Shown: positions 53,528 through 64,000 of the stretch, in pieces | Position numbering within the stretch: position 1 is the stretch's first letter | Layout of the letters: each line of letters starts with the position of its first letter | Assembly: GCA_023614405.1 (NCBI GenBank) | Contig: CM042688.1 | Location: 383,271,331-383,335,330, forward strand | DNA: 64,000 bases | Reading direction: 5' to 3' | From: Avena insularis | Lineage: Eukaryota > Streptophyta > Magnoliopsida > Poales > Poaceae | Notes under the pieces: model-generated | Told to the model about the DNA's origin: nothing | The model's input: the letters and a program-made list of their open reading frames with translations, nothing else | Databases searched by the model: none | Translations under genes and position numbers: made by a program

Positions 53528-56500
53528 ATGTGTGTTATTTTCATAAACCACATGGATCCACTAGAGTCATTGCATGTGTGTTATTTTCATAAACCACAAC
53601 TAGATTCATTGCATGTGTGTTCTTTTTATAAATCACAACTAGAGTTAGTGCTTGTTTGTGCTTTTCATAAACCAAAACTAGATTTCATTGCATGTGTGTT
53701 CTTTTTATAAACCACATGGATCGACTAGAGTTCATTGCATGTGTGTTATTTTCATAAACCACATGGATCCACTAGAGTTCACTTCATGTGTGTTATTTTC
53801 ATAAACTACAAATAGAGTCATAGTAGGAGTGTTCTTTTCATAAACCACAACTAGAGTTCATTGCTTGTGTTTCTTTTCATAAACCTCATGGATCAACTAG
53901 AGTCATTGCATGTGTTCTTTTCATAAACCACATGGATCCACTAGAGTCATTGCATGTGTGTTCTTTCCATAAACCACAACTAGAGTCATTGCATCTGTGT
54001 TCTTTTCATAAACCACAATTAGAGTCATTGCATGTGTGTTCTTTTCATTAACCACAACTAGAGTCCATTGCAAATGTGTTCTTTTCATAAACCACATGGA
54101 TCTACTAGAGTTCATTGCATGTGTGTTCTTTTCATAAACCACATGGATCCACTAGAGTTAATTGCATATGTGTTCTTTTCATAAACCACATCTAGTGTCA
54201 TTGCATGTGTGTTCTTTTCATAAACCACAACTAGAGTTCATTGTAGGTGTGTTATTTTTATAAACCACACGAATCCACCAGAGTCATCGCATGTACATTT
54301 TTCATAAACCACAACTAGAGTCATTGGATGTGGTTTCTTTTCATAAACCACATGGATCCACCAGTGCCATTGCATGTGTGTTCTTTTCATAACCCACAGC
54401 TAGAGTCATTTCATGTGTGTTCTTTTCATAAACCACATTGATCCACCAGAGTCATTGCATGTGTGTTATTTTCATAAACCACATGGATCCAGGAGTCATT
54501 GCATGTGTGTTGTTTTCATAAACTAGAGTCATTACATGTGTGTTCTTTTCATGAACCACAACTAGAGTCATTGCATGTGTGTTCTTTTCATAAACCACAT
54601 GGATCCACCAATGTCATTGAATGTGTGTTCTTTTCATTAAAAACATGGATCCACCAGAGTTATTCCATGTGTGTTCTTTTCATAAACTACATGGATCCAC
54701 CAGAGTCATTGCATGTGTGTTCTTTTCATAAACCACATGTATCCACTAGAGTCATTGCATGTGTGTTATTTTCATAAAACACAACTAGATTCATTCCATG
54801 TGTGTTCTTTTCATAAACCACAACTAGAGTCATTGCATGTGGTTTCTTTTCATAAACCACATGGATCCACCAGTGTCATTGCGTGTGTGTTCTTTTCATA
54901 AACCACAGCTAGAGTCATTGCATGTATCGTCTTTTCATAAACCACATTGATCCACCAGAGTCATTGCATGTGTGTTATTTTCATCAACCACATGGATCCA
55001 CCAGAGTCATTGCATGTGTGTTCTTTTCATAAACCACAACAAGAGTCATTGCATGTGTGTTCTTTTCATAAACCACAACTAGAGTCATTTCATGTGTGTT
55101 CTTTTCATAAACCACATGGATCTACTAGAGTTCATTGCATGTGTTTTCTTTTCATAAACCACATGGATCCACTAAACTTAATTGCATATGTGTTCTTTTC
55201 ATAAACCACATCTAGTGTCATTTCATGTGTGTTCTTTTCATTGTATGTGTGTTGTTTTCTTAAACCACATGGATCCACTACAGTCATTGCATGTGTGTCC
55301 TTTTCATCAACCACAACTAGATTCATTGCATGTGGTTTATTTTCATAAACCACATGGATCCACCAGAGTCATTCATGTGTGTTCTTTTCAAAAACCACAA
55401 CTAGAGTCGTTGCATGTGTGTTCTTTTCATAAAGCACAACTAGAGTCATTGCATGTGTGTTCTTTTCATAAACCACATGGATCCACAAGAGTTATTGCAT
55501 GTGTGTTCTTTTCATAAACCACATGGATCCACCAGAGTCATTGCATGTGTGTTATTTTCATAAACCACATGGATCCACCAGAGTCATTGCATGTGTGTTA
55601 TTTTCATAAACCACAACTAGGTTCATTGCATGTGTGTTCTTTTCATAAATCACAACAAGAGTTAGTGCTTGTTTGTGCTTTTCATAAACCAAAACTAGAG
55701 TTCATTGCATGTGTGTTCTTTTGATAAACCACATGGATCCACTAGAGTTCATTGCATTTGTGTTATTTTCATAAACCACATGGATCCACTAGAGTTCACT
55801 GCATGTGTGTTCTTTTCATAAACCACAAATAGAGTCTTAGTAGGAGTGTTCTTTTCATAAACCACAACTAGAGTCATTGCATGTGTTGTTTTCATAAACC
55901 ACATGGATCCACTAGAGTCATTGCATGTGTTCTTTTCATAAACCACAACTAGAGTCATTGCATGTGTGTTCTTTTCATAAACCACAACTAGAGTCATTGC
56001 ATGTGTGTTCTTTTCATAAATCACATGGATCTTCTAGAGTTCATTGCATGTGTGTTCTTTTCATAAACCACATGTATCAACTAGAGTCATTGCATGTGTG
56101 TTCTTTTCATAAACCACATGGATCCACCAGAGTCATTGCATGTGTGTTATTTTCATAAACCACATGGATCCACTAGAGTCATTGCATGTGTGTTATTTCC
56201 ATAAACCACAACTAGAGTCATTTCATCTGTGTTCTTTTCATAAACCACAATTAGAGTCATTGCATGTGTGTTCTTTTCATAAACCACAACTAGAGTCCAT
56301 TGCAAATGTGTTCTTTTCATAAACCACATGGATCTACTAGAGTTCATTGCATGTGTGTTCTTTTCATAAACCACATGGATCCACTAGAGTTAATTGCATA
56401 TGTGTTCTTTTCATAAACCACATCTAGTGTCATTGCATGTGTGTTCTTTTCATAAACCACAACTAGAGTTCATTGTAGGTGTGTTATTTTTATAAACCAC

Positions 56501-59500
56501 ACGAATCCACCAGAGTCATCGCATGTCTGTTCTTTTCATAAACCACAACTAGAGTCATTGGATGTGGTTTCTTTTCATAAACCACATGGATCCACCAGTG
56601 CCATTGCATGTGTGTTCTTTTCATAACCCACAGCTAGAGTCATTTCATGTGTGTTCTTTTCATAAACCACATTGATCCACAGTCATTGCATGTGTTATTT
56701 TCATAAACCACATGGATCCACCGAGTCATTGCATGTGTGTTGTTTTCATAAACTACAACTAGAGTCATTACATGTGTGTTCTTTTCATGAACCACAACTA
56801 GAGTCATTGCATGTGTTCTTTTCATAAACCACATGGATCCACCAATGTCATTGAATGTGTGTTCTTTTCATTAAAACATGGATCCACGAGTTATTCCATG
56901 TGTGTTCTTTTCATAAACTACATGGATCCACCAGAGTCATTGCATGTGTGTTCTTTTCATAAACCACATGTATCCACTAGAGTCATTGCATGTGTGTTAT
57001 TTTCATAAAACACAACTAGATTCATTCCATGTGTGTTCTTTTCATAAACCACAACTAGAGTCATTGCATGTGGTTTCTTTTCATAAACCACATGGATCCA
57101 CCAGTGTCATTGCGTGTGTGTTCTTTTCATAAACCACAGCTAGAGTCATTGCATGTATGGTCTTTTCATAAACCACATTGATCCACCAGAGTCATTGCAT
57201 GTGTGTTATTTTCATCAACCACATGGATCCACCAGAGTCGTTGCATGTGTGTTCTTTTCATAAACCACAACAAGAGTCATTGCATGTGTGTTCTTTTCAT
57301 AAACCACAACTAGAGTCATTTCATGTGTGTTCTTTTCATAAACCACATGGATCTACTAGAGTTCATTGCATGTGTTTTCTTTTCATAAACCACATGGATC
57401 CACTAAACTTAATTGCATATGTGTTCTTTTCATAAACCACATCTAGTGTCATTTCATGTGTGTTCTTTTCATTGTATGTGTGTTGTTTTCTTAAACCACA
57501 TGGATCCACTAGAGTAATTGCATGTGTGTCCTTTTCATCAACCACAACTAGAGTCATTGCATGTGGTTTATTTTCATAAACCACATGGATCCACCAGAGT
57601 CATTCATGTGTGTTCTTTTCAAAAACCACAACTAGAGTCGTTGCATGTGTGTTCTTTTCATAAAGCACAACTAGAGTCATTGCATGTGTGTTCTTTTCAT
57701 AAACCACATGGATCCACAAGAGTTATTGCATGTGTGTTCTTTTCATAAACCACATGGATCCACCAGAGTCATTGCATGTGTGTTATTTTCATAAACCACA
57801 TGGATCCACCAGAGTCATTGCATGTGTGTTATTTTCATAAACCACAACTAGGTTCATTGCATGTGTGTTCTTTTCATAAATCACAACAAGAGTTAGTGCT
57901 TGTTTGTGCTTTTCATAAACCAAAACTAGAGTTCATTGCATGTGTGTTCTTTTGATAAACCACATGGATCCACTAGAGTTCATTGCATTTGTGTTATTTT
58001 CATAAACCACATGGATCCACTAGAGTTCACTGCATGTGTGTTCTTTTCATAAACCACAAATAGAGTCTTAGTAGGAGTGTTCTTTTCATAAACCACAACT
58101 AGAGTCATTGCATGCGTGTTGTTTTCATAAACCACATGGATCCACTAGAGTCATTGCATGTGTTCTTTTCATAAACCACAACTAGAGTCATTGCATGTGT
58201 GTTCTTTTCATAAACCACAACTAGAGTCATTGCATGTGTGTTCTTTTCATAAATCACATGGATCTTCTAGAGTTCATTGCATGTGTGTTCTTTTCATAAA
58301 CCACATGTATCAACTAGAGTCATTGCATGTGTGTTCTTTTCATAAACCACATGGATCCACCAGAGTCATTGCATGTGTGTTATTTTCATAAACCACATGG
58401 ATCCACTAGAGTCATTGCATGTGTGTTATTTCCATAAACCACAACTAGAGTCATTTCATCTGTGTTCTTTTCATAAACCACAATTAGAGTCATTGCATGT
58501 GTATTCTTTTCATAAACCACAACTAGAGTCCATTGCAAATGTGTTCTTTTCATAAACCACATGGATCTACTAGAGTTCATTGCATGTGTGTTCTTTTCAT
58601 AAACCACATGGATCCACTAGAGTTAATTGCATATGTGTTCTTTTCATAAACCACATCTAGTGTCATTGCATGTGTGTTCTTTTCATAAACCACAACTAGA
58701 GTTCATTGTAGGTGTGTTATTTTTATAAACCACACGAATCCACCAGAGTCATCGCATGTCTGTTCTTTTCATAAACCACAACTAGAGTCATTGGATGTGG
58801 TTTCTTTTCATAAACCACATGGATCCACCAGTGCCATTGCATGTGTGTTCTTTTCATAACCCACAGCTAGAGTCATTTCATGTGTGTTCTTTTCATAAAC
58901 CACATTGATCCACCAGAGTCATTGCATGTGTGTTGTTTTCATAAACTACAACTAGAGTCATTACATGTGTGTTCTTTTCATGAACCACAACTAGAGTCAT
59001 TGCATGTGTTTTCTTTTCATAAACCACATGGATCCACCAATGTCATTGAATGTGTGTTCTTTTCATTAAAAACATGGATCCACCAGAGTTATTCCATGTG
59101 TGTTCTTTTCATAAACTACATGGATCCACCAGAGTCATTGCATGTGTGTTCTTTTCATAAACCACATGGATCCACTAGAGTCATTGCATGTGTGTTATTT
59201 TCATAAAACACAACTAGATTCATTCCATGTGTGTTCTTTTCATAAACCACAACTAGAGTCATTGCATGTGGTTTCTTTTCATAAACCACATGGATCCACC
59301 AGTGTCATTGCGTGTGTGTTCTTTTCATAAACCACAGCTAGAGTCATTGCATGTATGGTCTTTTCATAAACCACATTGATCCACCAGAGTCATTCCATGT
59401 GTGTTATTTTCATAAACCACATGGATCCACCAGAGTCATTGCATGTGTGTTCTTTTCATAAACCACAACAAGAGTCATTGCATGTGTGTTCTTTTCATAA

Positions 59501-60568
59501 ACCACAACTAGAGTCATTTCATGTGTGTTCTTTTCATAAACCACATGGATCTACTAGAGTTCATTGCATGTGTTTTCTTTTCATAAACCACATGAATCCA
59601 CTAAACTTAATTGCATATGTGTTCTTTTCATAAACCACATCTAGTGTCATTTCATGTGTGTTCTTTTCATTGTATGTGTGTTGTTTTATTAAACCACATG
59701 GATCCACTAGAGTCATTGCATGTGTGTCCTTTTCATCAACCACAACTAGAGTCATTGCATGTGGTTTATTTTCATAAACCACATGGATCCACCAGAGTCA
59801 TTCATGTGTGTTCTTTTCAAAAACCACAACTAGAGTCGTTGCATGTGTGTTCTTTTCATAAAGCACAACTAGAGTCATTGCATGTGTGTTCTTTTCATAA
59901 ACCACATGGATACACAAGAGTTATTGCATGTGTGTTCTTTTCATAAACCACATGGATCCACCAGAGTTATTGCATGTGTGTTATTTTCATAAACCACATG
60001 GATCCACCAGAGTCATTGCATGTGTGTTATTTTCATAAACCACAACTAGGTTCATTGCATGTGTGTTCTTTTCATAAATAACAACAAGAGTTAGTGCTTG
60101 TTTGCTTTTCATAAACCAAAACTAGAGTTCATTGCATGCGTGTTCTTTTGATAAACCACATGGATCCACTAGAGTTCATTGCATGTGTGTTATTTTCATA
60201 AACCACATGGATCCACTAGAGTTCACTGCATGTGTGTTCTTTTCATAAACCACAAATAGAGTCTTAGTAGGAGTGTTCTTTTCATAAACCACAACTAGAA
60301 TCATTGCATGCGTGTTCTTTTCATAAACCACATGGATCCACTAGAGTCATTGCATGTGTTCTTTTCATAAACCACAACTAGAGTCATTGCATGTGTGTTC
60401 TTTTCATAAACCACAACTAGAGTCATTGCATGTGTGTTCTTTTCATAAATCACATGGATCTTCTAGAGTTCATTGCATGTGTGTTCTTTTCATAAACCAC
60501 ATGTATCCACTAGAGTCATTGCATGTGTGTTCTTTTCATAAACCACATGGATCCACCAGAGTCATTGC
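53528..60568 (+). repeat. ~7.04-kb higher-order block built of ~2.2-kb units, copy 1
   Basis: Markers at 53528, 53921, 54713, 54947 and 55925 recur at 60569, 60962, 61764, 61998 and 62978 (offset 7,041-7,053 bp). Inside, the 54947 unit recurs at 57178, 59376 and 61998 (spacings 2,231, 2,198, 2,622 bp). The 2,622-bp spacing includes an extra segment carrying GAGTTAGTGCTTG and GAGTCATAGTAGGAG monomers. A truncated monomer in which TTTTCATTGTATGTGTG fuses two repeats marks each unit (about 55238, 57470, 59666, 62290, and also 8407 and 14506 in the left array). Confidence 0.84.
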
Positions 60569-63500
60569 ATGTGTGTTATTTTCATAAACCACATGGATCC
60601 ACTAGAGTCATTGCATGTGTGTTATTTTCATAAACCACAACTAGATTCATTGCATGTGTGTTCTTTTTATAAATCACAACTAGAGTTAGTGCTTGTTTGT
60701 GCTTTTCATAAACCAAAACTAGATTTCATTGCATGTGTGTTCTTTTTATAAACCACATGGATCGACTAGAGTTCATTGAATGTGTGTTATTTTCATAAAC
60801 CACATGGATCCACTAGAATTCACTTCATGTGTGTTATTTTCATAAACTACAAATAGAGTCATAGTAGGAGTGTTCTTTTCATAAACCACAACTAGAGTTC
60901 ATTGCTTGTGTTTCTTTTCATAAACCTCATGGATCAACTAGAGTCATTGCATGTGTTCTTTTCATAAACCACATGGATCCACTAGAGTCATTGCATGTGT
61001 GTTCTTTCCATAAACCACAACTAGAGTCATTGCATCTGTTTTCTTTTCATAAACCACAATTAGAGTCATTGCATGTGTGTTCTTTTCATTAACCACAACT
61101 AGAGTCCATTGCAAATGTGTTATTTTCATAAACCACATGGATCTACTAGAGTTCATTGCATGTGTGTTCTTTTCATAAACCACATGGATCCACTAGAGTT
61201 AATTGCATATGTGTTCTTTTCATAAACCACATCTAGTGTCATTGCATGTGTGTTCTTTTCATAAACCACAACTAGAGTTCATTGTAGGTGTGTTATTTTT
61301 ATAAACCACACGAATCCACCAGAGTCATCGCATGTCTGTTCTTTTCATAAACCACAACTAGAGTCATTGGATGTGGTTTCTTTTCATAAACCACATGGAT
61401 CCACCAGTGCCATTGCATGTGTGTTCTTTTCATAACCCACAGCTAGAGTCATTTCATGTGTGTTATTTTCATAAACCACATTGATCCACCAGAGTCATTG
61501 CATGTGTGTTATTTTCATAAACCACATGGATCCACCGGAGTCATTGCATGTGTGTTGTTTTCATAAACTACAACTAGAGTCATTACATGTGTGTTCTTTT
61601 CATGAACCACAACTAGAGTCATTGCATGTGTGTTCTTTTCATAAACCACATGGATCCACCAATGTCATTGAATGTGTGTTCTTTTCATTAAAAACATGGA
61701 TCCACCAGAGTTATTCCATGTGTGTTCTTTTCATAAACTACATGGATCCACCAGAGTCATTGCATGTGTGTTCTTTTCATAAACCACATGTATCCACTAG
61801 AGTCATTGCATGTGTGTTATTTTCATAAAACACAACTAGATTCATTCCATGTGTGTTCTTTTCATAAACCACAACTAGAGTCATTGCATGTGGTTTCTTT
61901 TCATAAACCACATGGATCCACCAGTGTCATTGCGTGTGTGTTCTTTTCATAAACCACAGCTAGAGTCATTGCATGTATGGTCTTTTCATAAACCACATTG
62001 ATCCACCAGAGTCATTGCATGTGTGTTATTTTCATCAACCACATGGATCCACCAGAGTCGTTGCATGTGTGTTCTTTTCATAAACCACAACAAGAGTCAT
62101 TGCATGTGTGTTCTTTTCATAAACCACAACTAGAGTCATTTCATGTGTGTTCTTTTCATAAACCACATGGATCTACTAGAGTTCATTGCATGTGTTTTCT
62201 TGTCATAAACCACATGGATCCACTAAACTTAATTGCATATGTGTTCTTTTCATAAACCACATCTAGTGTCATTTCATGTGTGTTCTTTTCATTGTATGTG
62301 TGTTGTTTTCTTAAACCACATGGATCCACTAGAGTAATTGCATGTGTGTCCTTTTCATCAACCACAACTAGAGTCATTGCATGTGGTTTATTTTCATAAA
62401 CCACATGGATCCACCAGAGTCATTCATGTGTGTTCTTTTCAAAAACCACAACTAGAGTCGTTGCATGTGTGTTCTTTTCATAAAGCACAACTAGAGTCAT
62501 TGCATGTGTGTTCTTTTCATAAACCACATGGATCCACAAGAGTTATTGCATGTGTGTTCTTTTCATAAACCACATGGATCCACCAGAGTCATTGCATGTG
62601 TGTTATTTTCATAAACCACATGGATCCACCAGAGTCATTGCATGTGTGTTATTTTCATAAACCACAACTAGGTTCATTGCATGTGTGTTCTTTTCATAAA
62701 TCACAACAAGAGTTAGTGCTTGTTTGTGCTTTTCATAAACCAAAACTAGAGTTCATTGCATGTGTGTTCTTTTGATAAACCACATGGATCCACTAGAGTT
62801 CATTGCATTTGTGTTATTTTCATAAACCACATGGATCCACTAGAGTTCACTGCATGTGTGTTCTTTTCATAAACCACAAATAGAGTCTTAGTAGGAGTGT
62901 TCTTTTCATAAACCACAACTAGAGTCATTGCATGCGTGTTGTTTTCATAAACCACATGGATCCACTAGAGTCATTGCATGTGTTCTTTTCATAAACCACA
63001 ACTAGAGTCATTGCATGTGTGTTCTTTTCATAAACCACAACTAGAGTCATTGCATGTGTGTTCTTTTCATAAATCACATGGATCTTCTAGAGTTCATTGC
63101 ATGTGTGTTCTTTTCATAAACCACATGTATCAACTAGAGTCAGTGCATGTGTGTTCTTTTCATAACCCACATGGATCCACAGAGTCATTGCATGTGTGTT
63201 ATTTTCATAAACCACATGGATCCACTAGAGTCATTGCATGTGTGTTATTTCCATAAACCACAACTAGAGTCATTTCATCTGTGTTCTTTTCATAAACCAC
63301 AATTAGAGTCATTGCATGTGTATTCTTTTCATAAACCACAACTAGAGTCCATTGCAAATGTGTTCTTTTCATAAACCACATGGATCTACTAGAGTTCATT
63401 GCATGTGTGTTCTTTTCATAAACCACATGGATCCACTAGAGTTAATTGCATATGTGTTCTTTTCATAAACCACATCTAGTGTCATTGCATGTGTGTTCTT

Positions 63501-64000
63501 TTCATAAACCACAACTAGAGTTCATTGTAGGTGTGTTATTTTATAAACCACACGAATCCACCAGAGTCATCGCATGTCTGTTCTTTTCATAAACCACAAC
63601 TAGAGTCATTGGATGTGGTTTCTTTTCATAAACCACATGGATCCACCAGAGTCATTGCATGTGTGTTCTTTTCATAAACCAGCTAGAGTCATTTCATGTG
63701 TGTTCTTTTCATAAACCACATTGATCCACCAGAGTCATTGCATGTGTGTTGTTTTCATAAACTACAACTAGAGTCATTACATGTGTGTTCTTTTCATGAA
63801 CCACAACTAGAGTCATTGCATGTGTTTTCTTTTCATAAACCACATGGATCCACCAATGTCATTGAATGTGTGTTCTTTTCATTAAAAACATGGATCCACC
63901 AGAGTTATTCCATGTGTGTTCTTTTCATAAACTACATGGATCCACCAGAGTCATTGCATGTGTGTTCTTTTCATAAACCACATGGATCCACTAGAGTCAT
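60569..64000 (+). repeat. ~7.04-kb higher-order block, copy 2, running off the window
   Basis: It repeats 53528 onward at 7,041-7,053 bp. Near 63180 it carries a short-tail deletion (CCACAGAGTC), and from about 63650 it follows the 58830-59200 arrangement. The block is incomplete because the window ends. Confidence 0.8.

Larger units (their letters stand above)
27781..64000 (+). repeat. Right satellite array, same 39/46-bp minisatellite
   Basis: The array resumes at CATTGCATGTGTG immediately after the LTR end and continues to the window edge. Monomer structure and strand are the same as in the left array. No other insertion, gene or unique sequence was found in these 36 kb. Confidence 0.97.

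Noticed and set aside
27781..64000. CRISPR-like pattern: constant ~30-bp core separated by short variable segments
   Set aside because: The variable tails are only 9-17 bp and fall into a few recurrent types rather than unique spacers. There are no cas genes, and the context is plant nuclear DNA with LTR retrotransposons.
1..64000. Centromeric or knob-type satellite assignment
   Set aside because: The monomer is far shorter than the ~150-180-bp grass centromeric and knob repeats and resembles none I recall. Chromosomal location cannot be judged from the window.

Overview
The window looks like plant nuclear heterochromatin, most likely from a grass. That rests on the two long-LTR Ty3/gypsy-type sequences it carries (a chromodomain-bearing Tekay/Del-like pol and a large LTR with a GC-rich leader-like core); the species cannot be named from the sequence. 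I see no host protein-coding gene, no functional RNA gene and no prokaryotic feature. About 52 of the 64 kb is one minisatellite family.

Layout. Positions 1-15745 and 27781-64000 are satellite in a single orientation. Each monomer has a near-constant ~30-bp core (CATTGCATGTGTG ... TTTTCATAAACCAC) followed by a short tail of 9-10 bp or a long tail of 16-17 bp. This gives a mix of ~39-bp and ~46-bp monomers; the long tails usually contain the BamHI hexamer GGATCC. Variant monomers recur in fixed order, so larger periods can be read: 124 bp, 1.45 kb, 2.0-2.6 kb, 3.0 kb, 7.0 kb, 7.9 kb and 8.6 kb, nested inside one another.

Positions 15746-27780 are a composite retrotransposon island of about 12 kb. 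Its left part (15746-20370) reads as a single long LTR on the minus strand, with GC-rich and CT-rich parts that give spurious ORFs. Abutting it at 20371, on the plus strand, is a 5'-truncated and mutated Tekay-like element: decayed gag, zinc knuckle, protease, reverse transcriptase, RNase H, integrase, chromodomain, polypurine tract and a 3.2-kb 3' LTR. Its 5' LTR, primer-binding site and gag start are missing. Several frameshifts and in-frame stops make it non-autonomous.

How the parts relate. The satellite evolves by repeated segmental tandem duplication at many scales. The retro-island sits where two satellite subfamilies meet: its left and right flanks do not continue one another in higher-order register, although both stop at the same monomer phase. 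Nothing here forms a multi-gene system. The most notable features are the nested repeat architecture, the near absence of symmetric methylation sites in the short monomer, and the head-joined, opposite-strand retroelement pieces at a subfamily boundary.
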